Origin: Chloracidobacterium sp.
GTDB lineage: Bacteria > Acidobacteriota > Blastocatellia > Pyrinomonadales > Pyrinomonadaceae
Length of the DNA: 43,376 bases
NCBI GenBank assembly: GCA_025362075.1
Contig: JANYIL010000135.1
Coordinates: forward strand, 1 to 43,376
Reading direction: 5' to 3'
The position numbers and the translations under genes were made by a program. A model generated the notes under the pieces. It was not told where the DNA came from, searched no databases, and saw nothing but the letters and a program-made list of their open reading frames with translations. Shown here piece by piece: positions 1-7,624 of this stretch. Numbering within the stretch: position 1 is the stretch's first letter; each line of letters starts with the position of its first letter.

Positions 1-944
1 AAAAACGCGTAGATCGGAAAGTAAAAAAACGAAAGTTTCTGCATCGCGCGTGACGTAAGCCGTATCATTTCGTTCTGATCGCCCGCCTGTTGGAGCGTGT
101 TCATCCGCGGGATCAGTACCGACGTGACCGATTCTGAAAGCATCGCGATCAACGGCACTTCGAAACATCCGTAGGCGTAGACAGCAAAATCTGCGGACGA
201 AAATTTGTATCCGACGAAGTAATTATGGATATCCGTCTGACCGATCCAGACAATCGTCGCAAGGCCAAAGGGGATCGCATAGATCATCTGCTCACGAAAA
301 AAACGAGGGTCAAATTCGCGCCAGAACCCGGGAAATCGGGACCGCAAATATTCAAGCAGGATGAACGTCTGGATCAAACCCTGGATCATCGCGGCGTAAA
401 TAAAGGCCTCGACCGTCGCAAATACCATAACGGCGCTGCCCATAAGTACCGCCTTGCTAAACTGCGCCGCGATGATAAAGACCGTCGCGACCCGGGCTTC
501 CTGATTCGCTACCGCAACCGTCTCCAGAAATGTCGAAAATATCCATATCCAGATGACTATCCCGATCTTAGGCGCGAGATTTGTCAACTCCTCACTCTTA
601 AAAATATTGCCCAGCGACTGCGGATATAGGTACAAAAACAGGCATGCCAAACCGCCGACGACAAAGTTAAAGATCAAAATATTGAGTATCGCCGCCCCGC
701 GTCGCTTGTCGGATTCGCGGGTGAGGAAATAAAACGAACTCATCGAAAATCCGAGCGGCAATAAAATTACCGCATTCAGCATTACCTGAAAGGCTTCGCG
801 GTAATGCCCGACCTCTTCCTGTGACAGAAAGCGCACGACCATTAGCGGCAGGGCAAAGCTAAACCCAAAGCCGATGACCTTTGCGGCCAGCAGCCATGCG
901 CTTTGCTCTCTGAGCGTTTGTTTTGTTTTGATCTGCTCTTTCAA
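1..944 (-). CDS. Polysaccharide flippase (Wzx/MATE-like), 3' end off the window
   Basis: Translating the minus strand gives a continuous, strongly hydrophobic frame that runs off the left edge, so the C-terminus is missing. Multiple membrane segments are visible (for example VILLPLGFSM, AAILNILIFNFVVGG, IGIVIWIWIFSTF), as is the flippase-style N-terminus with a basic stretch followed by a helix ending in RFLSQEEVG. Wzx-type proteins flip undecaprenyl-linked glycan units across the inner membrane. The frame is open back to a TAG at 1017-1019 and has no ATG near its beginning. I chose a TTG at 944, which gives a basic LKEQIKTKQ-type N-terminus just after the upstream glycosyltransferase stop; a start elsewhere is possible. 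It is the last visible gene of a polysaccharide operon. The family is likely, the exact start is not. Confidence 0.8.
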   Translation of the reverse strand, partial: MKEQIKTKQTLREQSAWLLAAKVIGFGFSFALPLMVVRFLSQEEVGHYREAFQVMLNAVILLPLGFSMSSFYFLTRESDKRRGAAILNILIFNFVVGGLACLFLYLYPQSLGNIFKSEELTNLAPKIGIVIWIWIFSTFLETVAVANQEARVATVFIIAAQFSKAVLMGSAVMVFATVEAFIYAAMIQGLIQTFILLEYLRSRFPGFWREFDPRFFREQMIYAIPFGLATIVWIGQTDIHNYFVGYKFSSADFAVYAYGCFEVPLIAMLSESVTSVLIPRMNTLQQAGDQNEMIRLTSRAMQKLSFFYFPIYAF

Positions 945-1030
945 TGGTTTTGTGCGGTGATCGTGCTCTCGATTTATTCGTTTGACACTCGGTTGTGCGG
1001 ACAGAAAAAACCAACTCTAGAAAGTCGTAA

Positions 1031-2113
1031 TCACGCCTGTTTTTCAATATTTGGAAGAAATGCGATGTCGCTGGAGCGATGGTTTTTGTAATATCTGAGA
1101 AGGAGGTGCGGAGCAATACGCGCAAGGACCGTTATCGCCGTCAATTTCGGTGATTTGCGGTACCGGTTTGCAACGCGAAATGCCGTAGCCGCTTCGCGAA
1201 ATTCACCGCTCAGTAAGAATGCTTTCCCCTGTTCGACTGCCAAGTCGGCCTCAAATTCGGCCAGGCGCCGCGTGACGATTTCACGCTGGCCCTCGGTCAG
1301 ATCTATGGTGGCCTTTACCCGTTGAAAGGCGTCGATCACCCGCTCGACCCGCGATATCGAATCACCCGATAGCCCATCGGGACGGACGCGGTGCTTTAGA
1401 AGCTGCTTTTGCTGGTAGCCGATCTTTGCACCGTTCTTCGCTATTTTCAACCACAGGTGAAAATCTTCGTTGCGGACACGGTCGGTCTCAAACATGCCGG
1501 CGTCTACAACCACTTGTTTGCGAGCGATGGTTCCCGAAGTTATCGGTATGCAGCGAAGGTCAAGGATCGCGTCGAAATCCGCCTCGCCGATCGATGGTGA
1601 GGTCTCCATAAACGTTCGCCTGTACACTGAACGCATGCCAAAAAGTTGGGCGTCGCAATAGACCATGTCATAGCCGTGGCGTTCCAGAAAGACGTATTGG
1701 GACGCAAGGAAATCCGGCAGCCAGGCGTCATCGGCATCAAGAAAGGCAACTATCTGGCCGCGCGCGTGCTGGATGGCGGTGTTTCGGGCAACGCCTGCTC
1801 CGGCGTTACGCTGTTTGATATAAATGATCTCTTCGAGCTGGTTGCGGATCGCGCGTTCGAGTTGAGTCGTATCGGGCGAGCCGTCATTTACGACAATTAT
1901 CTCGTGCTCGCGATATTTTTGATCGATGACCGAATCAAGGGCCTCAGCAATAAATTCCGCGGCGTTATACGCCGGGATGATGACCGAGATCTTTGGCGGC
2001 GTGTCAAAGACGTTGCGGCCAACCCTGATATGTTTTATGGTTTCCTGATCGGTCATTTTTGGCGCACGGGGCGCTTTTTTAGCGGGTTTCCCGGATTGGT
2101 TCCCATCGGGCAT
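1031..2113 (-). CDS. Glycosyltransferase family 2 (soluble GT-A)
   Basis: A 360-residue protein with a GT-A fold. ISVIIPAYNAAEF lies at about residues 42-54, the NDGS nucleotide-binding motif at 76-79, and the metal-binding DAD (FLDADDAW) at 126-128. No convincing membrane helix is seen, so it probably works at the cytoplasmic face, adding one sugar to a lipid-linked intermediate. The open frame extends to 2236, but that would overlap the upstream gene by about 158 bases and add low-quality sequence. The ATG at 2113 gives a 35-base overlap. An ATG at 2056 (MTDQETIK) is a reasonable alternative, and neither start has a strong ribosome binding site. The C-terminal part, about residue 245 onward, looks helical and is not recognised. 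It sits between a membrane GT2 and the flippase. Donor and acceptor cannot be read from sequence. Confidence 0.85.
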   Translation of the reverse strand: MPDGNQSGKPAKKAPRAPKMTDQETIKHIRVGRNVFDTPPKISVIIPAYNAAEFIAEALDSVIDQKYREHEIIVVNDGSPDTTQLERAIRNQLEEIIYIKQRNAGAGVARNTAIQHARGQIVAFLDADDAWLPDFLASQYVFLERHGYDMVYCDAQLFGMRSVYRRTFMETSPSIGEADFDAILDLRCIPITSGTIARKQVVVDAGMFETDRVRNEDFHLWLKIAKNGAKIGYQQKQLLKHRVRPDGLSGDSISRVERVIDAFQRVKATIDLTEGQREIVTRRLAEFEADLAVEQGKAFLLSGEFREAATAFRVANRYRKSPKLTAITVLARIAPHLLLRYYKNHRSSDIAFLPNIEKQA

Positions 2114-3239
2114 AGGTTTCGCCGCGGAGAAATTTATAGAATGCGAGTAGCGAGGCGAGATTAACGAGGACAAAATATAGCGGTAGCGCGAGCAGGCTGA
2201 GACGCCGCCCGGCCCGCTCCAATATCCAACCGGCAAGAGCGAGCGAGTAAAACAAGACCTGAACGGTCAGCATGCTGTCGTAAAAGATCGATGATCCGGC
2301 AAGCATAACATTTGAGCCAAAGAGAACGAACAAAATAAATGGCACGGCATAACGCAAAACTTTATGGGAGAATACCTCGACCGCAAAAAAGCCGCTCTTC
2401 AACGGGTTGAGCATATCGCGGTTTCGCCACAGGTCGGTAAATGTTTGCGAAATAACACGGACGCGCATCCGCAATTCGTCATTCGCCTTACGGTTCGTAT
2501 GCTCGTAGCAGACGGCGTCCGGTGCAAAGACACTACGCAAACCTTTACGGTAAATGCTCATGCAGATTAGGAAATCGGAGCATGCCTCGGGATACATTGG
2601 TTCGTAAGCAGACTTACGTACCGCGTAAAGACAACCCGACGCTCCGATGAGCGAGCATGCACGGCTTTCCGCAATTTTCAGGAACGTCTCGTAGCCCCAA
2701 TATCTGCGTGCGCCCTTGCCGACGTTTGACTGATCTTCATTGAGGTAGACGAGGCGTCCCGCTACGCATCCGACAGTGTCGTCGGCAAATGCCGGCAGGA
2801 TAAATCGAAAGACATCTTCGTGATAGTGCGTTGTAGCGTCCGAAAAAAGGATGATATCGCCCGACGCTTGCTCGACCGCGTTGTTTTGCGTCATGGTTTT
2901 GCCGACGCGACCTTCCTGGCGAAAAAGCTTTACGCCCTGCCCGGAATATTCCTTGACGATCTCGTCCGTACGGTCGGTCGATCCGTCGGAGGCAATGAGT
3001 ATCTCTAGCTTTTCTGTCGGATAATCGATCTCAAGCGTATTTAGGATCTTGCCGCGAATCGCGGCTTCTTCATTGAATGCGGTTATCAGAACAGTCACGC
3101 GCGGCTCAATTTCGCCCGACTTGACGGATCGAGGCAAAAGGCGGCTGACGATGTACACAAGAACCGGGTAGCCCAAATAGACATACGCCAGCAAGCCGAC
3201 GCACGTCCAAAACACTATTTGTTCGGTTGTTCCTATCAT
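2079..3239 (-). CDS. Membrane-bound glycosyltransferase family 2
   Basis: A 386-residue processive-type GT2. It has an N-terminal membrane segment (about 8-36), then a GT-A domain with AFNEE (54-58), SDGSTD (84-89) and FSDATT (around 132-137). A GASGCLYAVRK stretch and a CSDFLICM stretch follow, then three or four C-terminal membrane helices, as in cellulose/hyaluronan-synthase relatives. The open frame runs to 3359, but the start at 3239 is clear: its ATG overlaps the upstream TGA as ATGA (3236-3239), the usual sign of translational coupling. It probably builds the backbone or adds a sugar to the polysaccharide repeat unit at the inner membrane. The C-terminal tail overlaps the start of the next glycosyltransferase. 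Confidence 0.88.
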   Translation of the reverse strand: MIGTTEQIVFWTCVGLLAYVYLGYPVLVYIVSRLLPRSVKSGEIEPRVTVLITAFNEEAAIRGKILNTLEIDYPTEKLEILIASDGSTDRTDEIVKEYSGQGVKLFRQEGRVGKTMTQNNAVEQASGDIILFSDATTHYHEDVFRFILPAFADDTVGCVAGRLVYLNEDQSNVGKGARRYWGYETFLKIAESRACSLIGASGCLYAVRKSAYEPMYPEACSDFLICMSIYRKGLRSVFAPDAVCYEHTNRKANDELRMRVRVISQTFTDLWRNRDMLNPLKSGFFAVEVFSHKVLRYAVPFILFVLFGSNVMLAGSSIFYDSMLTVQVLFYSLALAGWILERAGRRLSLLALPLYFVLVNLASLLAFYKFLRGETYARWEPIRETR

Positions 3240-4780
3240 GTACTCAATGCGGCCCGCAAATGCCGTTTCGGTTCTTCGGCCTCGGTGTTCGGGCCGTTCT
3301 CGACGCTGTAAATCCTGCGAAAAGCGATCGCGTAGGCGATCAGGTAATAGATAAACCAATTGTACGCCACCGAGGCGAAAAAGCTTGATACCATGTAACC
3401 AACAATGCTGGCCTGCAAGCCGATCGCCATGTAGTAAAACCAGCCGGTCTCGGATTTGGCGAATAGGGTCCGCTCGATCGCCCCGAGCTTTCGAAACGGA
3501 CTTATCATCAAAATGAGATAAGCTGCCAATCCCAGCAAGCCCAGTTCGGAAGATACTTGGGTATAGGCATTATGCGTCTCGAGATTGTGCATTCCGAAAA
3601 AAAATGAATTGCCGATGCCGATACCCCATGGGTTGCGTAGCGTTACCATGACCGAGGTTATCAATTGTTCGCGCCGCTGGTCCGCCGAACCGACCGGATC
3701 GAGCGACGGAACGAATATCGAGAGCAGACGCAGACCGTAGTTTCCGGGGGCCAACAATATACCGAGGCCTCCAATGACGATCGATATGACCGACACGTTT
3801 AGCCGCTGTCTGCGTCCGAGCTTCCAGATCAGGACCGCGGAGCATGCGATGAGGCCGAGAAAAGCACCTCGCGAATATGTCAGTACGTTTGCGACAATAA
3901 ACAATACCGCCATCCCGAAATAGACCAACCGCATCACCCAACTTTTAGACGCAAGGCCGAGCGTAATGACGAGCGGCGTCATCATTACAAAATGCATCGC
4001 CATCTCGTTCGGATTCCCGAAGATGCCCTTAACCTCTGTCAGGCCGACACGATAGCCCTCGATCGAAAACTTGCCCTCCGACCATAGCCGTACCGTAGCA
4101 ATACTCAGATATACGCCAATGCCCAGGGACAACGACATCAGCCCCATCAGGCGTTTTCGCGTCCGGACCACATTGACCATCACAATAAATATGACCACCG
4201 CTTTGATATAGGGTTCATTAAAAATTGTCCACGCGGCCACTGGGTCTCGGGCGATCGGCATGGTAACGAGGGCGATCGCCGTCATCGCCAATACTGCCTT
4301 AACCTCGGTCGACAGCATGGTCAAATTGCCCTCGGTTGAGATCTGACTCGGAACGTAAACGGCGAGCGTTAAGAGGGCAAAATAAATTGTCGTTGACGCC
4401 ATAAACTCGATCCCGGGAATGATCTCGTAGGGCCGAAAAAGAACCATGAATGAAAATAGAAATAGCCCGACATACGTCAAAAGATGGCCGTTTCGCTTAA
4501 GCCATCGGTCATTTCCCAACCGCTTTGTGTCGGCCTCAACCTTTTTTCCGGCTTTGGTTTCCGGCTGCTTGGGACGCTCTTCTTTTTTGGGCTGATTGGA
4601 CGGCCGCTTTTCGGCCTTATCCCTTTGTATCGCGGGGCGTGATTCGACGACGTCCGTTTTGTTGGCGCCCATTATGCCGTGACCCGGACGCAGCGTGGAA
4701 TAACCCCCGTCTGCGGAAGTTTTTCCGCGAGACGGGGTCATCGACTCATATTCATAATTCTTTGATCGTGTCGATTTCAT
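3236..4780 (-). CDS. O-antigen ligase/polymerase-like membrane protein (WaaL/Wzy superfamily)
   Basis: A 514-residue polytopic membrane protein. Residues 1-95 form a long hydrophilic, basic extension (many K, E, P) that is unusual for the family and probably cytoplasmic. About 10-12 membrane helices follow. Family signatures are GNPNEMA (255-261), TYSRGAFLGL (301-310) and, in the large periplasmic-loop region, ETHNAYTQVSSELGLLG starting at 401 with the H403-N404 pair typical of the Wzy_C/O-antigen ligase domain. Family members polymerise undecaprenyl-linked repeat units or ligate glycan to lipid A or protein; sequence alone does not decide between these. Its ATG overlaps the TGA of the upstream methyltransferase as ATGA, and its own TGA overlaps the next ATG, so three genes are chained. 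An alternative start at residue 14 is possible. Confidence 0.85.
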   Translation of the reverse strand: MKSTRSKNYEYESMTPSRGKTSADGGYSTLRPGHGIMGANKTDVVESRPAIQRDKAEKRPSNQPKKEERPKQPETKAGKKVEADTKRLGNDRWLKRNGHLLTYVGLFLFSFMVLFRPYEIIPGIEFMASTTIYFALLTLAVYVPSQISTEGNLTMLSTEVKAVLAMTAIALVTMPIARDPVAAWTIFNEPYIKAVVIFIVMVNVVRTRKRLMGLMSLSLGIGVYLSIATVRLWSEGKFSIEGYRVGLTEVKGIFGNPNEMAMHFVMMTPLVITLGLASKSWVMRLVYFGMAVLFIVANVLTYSRGAFLGLIACSAVLIWKLGRRQRLNVSVISIVIGGLGILLAPGNYGLRLLSIFVPSLDPVGSADQRREQLITSVMVTLRNPWGIGIGNSFFFGMHNLETHNAYTQVSSELGLLGLAAYLILMISPFRKLGAIERTLFAKSETGWFYYMAIGLQASIVGYMVSSFFASVAYNWFIYYLIAYAIAFRRIYSVENGPNTEAEEPKRHLRAALST

Positions 4781-5538
4781 CCGAGGCGTTGTCTTGCCTT
4801 CTTTCTTAGGGTCACAATTAAATTTGTCCTAAAGCGTCGCATCGAGCTGCGCATTAGCAACCTGATCCAAAATAGTTCGACAACCGCAAGGGGCGGGATT
4901 ATCGAGCAGACTGCATCGGAACTGACGAGTTTGATCTGCTCGATCTCAAAATTGGTGTCCTCGGCAAGCACTTTGATCTTGTCCTCGCGATTCGCCTTGT
5001 ATTGGATCTCGAAAACGTCGTCGGCCTCTCTGCCGTCAAGTATTCCCGCGAGTTTCGTCGCCACTACGCCCGGAATAAGCCGTCTCAGCCGTGCAAAATA
5101 CCCGGTTTCATTCGGAGTGTGAAAAACAAAGCGTGCTCCCGGTTTTAGCACGCGATTGATCTCGGCAAATTGGATCTTAGGGTTATCGAGATGCTCAACC
5201 ACCATGTTAGCGGTCGCCGCGTCAAAAAAATCATCCTTGAATGGCAGTTGATCGGCGACGCCCTGCACGCCGTGCGAGATGGTTTTATGTTTGAGCAAGG
5301 ACGGAAAATCGAAATCCAGGCCGATGACAACACCGGCTTTCCCGAATAATTTCTTTTCCTCCTCAAAACGCCACGGCGGCAAGAGATGATGTCCGCAGCC
5401 AACGTCGAGCCACGCCGAATTATCCGGAATGGCGGAATTGAGCACATCTTCGTAAATGGCTTGTGAGTAGCGCAACTGGGGAACGATCTTTTTCTTTAAG
5501 AATCCATACGACCGGTTTAGCGCTTCTCTGGTTTTCAT
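4777..5538 (-). CDS. Class I SAM-dependent methyltransferase (Methyltransf_11 type)
   Basis: A 253-residue protein with the SAM-binding glycine motif LDVGCGHH (about 44-51), an acidic GLDFDF after strand beta 2, the ADQLPFKDDFFDAA region, and EHLDNP/INRVLKPGARFVFHTPNE typical of motif III. The frame is open to 5610, but the ATG at 5538 has a GAGG sequence 10 bases upstream and gives the usual N-terminal helix; the extra 24 residues look non-native. Its TGA overlaps the ligase ATG. It probably methylates a sugar of the polysaccharide or caps chain growth. Lipid or quinone substrates cannot be excluded. Confidence 0.8.
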   Translation of the reverse strand: MKTREALNRSYGFLKKKIVPQLRYSQAIYEDVLNSAIPDNSAWLDVGCGHHLLPPWRFEEEKKLFGKAGVVIGLDFDFPSLLKHKTISHGVQGVADQLPFKDDFFDAATANMVVEHLDNPKIQFAEINRVLKPGARFVFHTPNETGYFARLRRLIPGVVATKLAGILDGREADDVFEIQYKANREDKIKVLAEDTNFEIEQIKLVSSDAVCSIIPPLAVVELFWIRLLMRSSMRRFRTNLIVTLRKKARQRLG

Positions 5539-5631
5539 GGCTAAAATACCTCGATTGCCGCAACAGTGGAAAAAAGCCGTGGCCGGTGCTTCAAGCCTTT
5601 TACTCTCCATCTCTGGCAGCTTTCAAATCCA

Positions 5632-6783
5632 TTAGGCCGCGACTTCTTCCTTTTCCATCGTGATCAGATCGCGCACCTTGTGCTTCAGGGCTTTTTCGAA
5701 ATGCCTGGCCTCGTTGACGCCGCTGAACGAGAGTTGCTGAAGATTGGCCTCGATCCGTTTGCGGTAATCCGATACGAGCGAATCCGACACGCCGAGCATT
5801 TCCGCAACCTCGAGCTGCGTACCCGAGTCCGAAATTAAGTAACAATGCCAGAGGACGTTGATCATGCGGTCATACTGCTTGGCCTTGCCACGAACCGATT
5901 TGTTGAGCGTAACAAGAAAATTGTCGACAAAACCGGCGGCGGCCGCTTCGGCCTCGTTACGGAGCAGATCTTCCTCGGGTGTCTCGCGCGTGTCCTTAAA
6001 TTCGAACGGCATCCGGTCATCGTCGTCGCTGTCGGTTCCGCTGCCAACCGGCACGAGATGAATATCCATTATCGGTAGACGTGACATCACGAACGAGCGA
6101 AGCGAGCGGACATCAACCGGCGAATCAATCGCTTTGAGTACGCGAACGATCAATTTCTCGAGTTCGGGATTGCTGATAACGATCTGTGCGTCGCCGGTGC
6201 AGCCGACCATACGTGTATCGCGGCCCTGGAATGAAACCGATTTGACTCGTTCGTCCATTTCCTGGACGTCACGGCGAGATTTTTGCAGCTTCCAATCAGA
6301 CAGACCATAAAGCCGATCGGCAAGGCGGCGATGAGCCTCTGGGTTATCGACGTTGTCAAAACGCTTAAATATGTCGCTCGTCTGGATGAGCGTCGAGATT
6401 CGCCGGGCCAGACGGTACGATTCGGGGTAGCGTTTGCGAAGCTCGGCCGTGAGCATGTTGGTCAGCTCGATCTGGCTGATCTCGGCCTCGATCTCGGGGT
6501 CCGACATCTCGGTGTCGATATAGTGCTGAAAGCGGTCCTTTGACAGCAGCGCGACAAAAAGCTCCTGCGTCAGGTCCGTATAGGCGTTGTGTTTTCCCTC
6601 TTCGACCAGGAAACCGGCCCGTTTCGAGGCCCTTACCAGGGGGTGCGACGAAACGATACGGTGGAGTTCGGTCCAGATCTGGTTGACGTCAGATGTCTTA
6701 AGGCTTTCGTTCCATTTGCCGACCTTGATCTGTCTGTGAGTGGCTGGCCTGGTTGGGGGTTCCTTGCGTGTAACTTGATTCAT
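5632..6783 (-). CDS. Sigma-like HTH protein, possible regulator of the polysaccharide operon
   Basis: A 383-residue protein not firmly recognised. Residues about 69-85 (TDLTQELFVALLSKDRF) resemble sigma-70 region 2 helices, and 322-351 (TQLEVAEMLGVSDSLVSDYR) is a clear helix-turn-helix of region 4 type. Between them is a long linker with an acidic patch (SGTDSDDDD around 250-258), much longer than in ordinary ECF sigma factors. It ends about 90 bases upstream of the methyltransferase start, so it may lead the transcript that continues to position 1. It is divergent from a ZAS-type zinc protein at 7301, the arrangement expected of a sigma/anti-sigma pair, separated by a long AT-rich spacer. 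It could instead be a one-component regulator that only resembles sigma. The function is an inference. Confidence 0.7.
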   Translation of the reverse strand: MNQVTRKEPPTRPATHRQIKVGKWNESLKTSDVNQIWTELHRIVSSHPLVRASKRAGFLVEEGKHNAYTDLTQELFVALLSKDRFQHYIDTEMSDPEIEAEISQIELTNMLTAELRKRYPESYRLARRISTLIQTSDIFKRFDNVDNPEAHRRLADRLYGLSDWKLQKSRRDVQEMDERVKSVSFQGRDTRMVGCTGDAQIVISNPELEKLIVRVLKAIDSPVDVRSLRSFVMSRLPIMDIHLVPVGSGTDSDDDDRMPFEFKDTRETPEEDLLRNEAEAAAAGFVDNFLVTLNKSVRGKAKQYDRMINVLWHCYLISDSGTQLEVAEMLGVSDSLVSDYRKRIEANLQQLSFSGVNEARHFEKALKHKVRDLITMEKEEVAA

Positions 6784-7300
6784 AGTATCTGCCTGTCCGA
6801 GTTGTGTATGTCCTTTTTCGGTTCGCCAGAATCTTTCAATTCAGGAGATCGGTTCGTTTATCCGCGAACGTTGCGGACAATCCAGCATCAATGCGCAAAC
6901 CACAAGCGGGATGCGAATTCAATTTCGACCTTCGAACTGTTTTATTTGGAGTGTTAAAGATTCGGCGCGATCAACTGCTGAGCGAAAGCAGCCGATCTGA
7001 TTATCAGTGCAGTTAGTGAGTTATTTGGCTCACCGTCTACATTTAAGAGTGTACCAAATTAGACGGACTTTGAGCAAACATTTTTTAACGTCATTGTATA
7101 TTTTTATACACTCTTTGTAAACTCTGTAAATAAATGGCTTGACCCCGCATTCTTCTTGAATCTGGGTCGGAAAACCACCCTGTCCGGAATTTTTATAGTA
7201 GAAGTTTTGGAAGCAAACGGCCATTACAGATTTACTTTCGATGTAGCAAAGAAAGACCCGCATCGTCGCGACTCGCGCGAACCAGGTCGTATTCTGCCTT
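6784..7300. other. 517-bp AT-rich intergenic region between divergent genes
   Basis: No credible gene is seen here. The left half (6784-7020) has mixed composition. The right half (about 7025-7145) is markedly AT-rich with runs of T and A and probably holds the promoters of the divergent sigma-like and ZAS-type genes. It contains the perfect palindrome described separately at 7095-7110. Short frames on both strands (for example 7030-7332 minus) have no recognisable domain or ribosome binding site. Confidence 0.5.
7095..7110. promoter_or_regulatory. Perfect palindrome TGTATA-TTTT-TATACA, operator candidate
   Basis: Two perfect 6-base arms flank a T4 spacer inside the AT-rich spacer between the divergent regulator genes. 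Its position suits an operator or part of a promoter. It is short and AT-rich, so chance is a real alternative. Confidence 0.3.
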
Positions 7301-7624
7301 ATGGGTTCATCTATGATGATAAATTTCTGCAAAAACGAGGATTGTCCTTCGTCTAACGAATTGCTCGAATTCCAAAATGCCGATCTCTCACCGACGCGTG
7401 CCGCTGAGATTGGCCGCCACCTCGAAGCCTGCGAATTCTGCGAGGCCGAGGTCGAGTTTTATTCAAGTTACCCCCAGGCCCAGGACGACACCCGCGAGGA
7501 ACCCGAAGCGATCCCCGCCCCACTATTTGAACTTGCCGAGGCCCTCCTAAAAAACCGCCACGGCGACCCATCGTCGCTCAACGCTTTGTTGAAAGAAAAA
7601 GGTGGTTTGATCGTAGGTAGTTGA
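7301..7624 (+). CDS. Small ZAS-type zinc-binding protein (anti-sigma-like)
   Basis: A 107-residue soluble protein. NELLEFQNADLSPTRAAEIGRHLEACEFCEAEVEFY shows the anti-sigma zinc-finger pattern H40-x3-C44-x2-C47, with C10 and C15 upstream as further possible ligands. It has no membrane helix, so it would be a cytoplasmic ZAS-type factor. ATGs at 7301, 7313 and 7316 are all usable and none has a strong ribosome binding site. It is divergent from the sigma-like protein at 5632-6783, which suggests partnership. Its last 78 bases overlap the 3' end of the convergent metalloprotease gene. The similarity is limited to the zinc motif and its surroundings. Confidence 0.65.
   Translation: MGSSMMINFCKNEDCPSSNELLEFQNADLSPTRAAEIGRHLEACEFCEAEVEFYSSYPQAQDDTREEPEAIPAPLFELAEALLKNRHGDPSSLNALLKEKGGLIVGS

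Noticed and set aside
225..629. A 134-residue plus-strand frame near the left edge
   Set aside because: The opposite strand encodes a continuous hydrophobic flippase; this frame is highly charged low-quality sequence.
1..5538. Complete Wzx/Wzy capsule locus
   Set aside because: No initiating phosphoglycosyltransferase, Wzz chain-length regulator or exporter is visible in the window; only part of the locus can be claimed.
7030..7332. A 100-residue minus-strand frame between the divergent regulator genes
   Set aside because: It covers the AT-rich promoter spacer, overlaps the ZAS-type gene start, and shows no domain or ribosome binding site.
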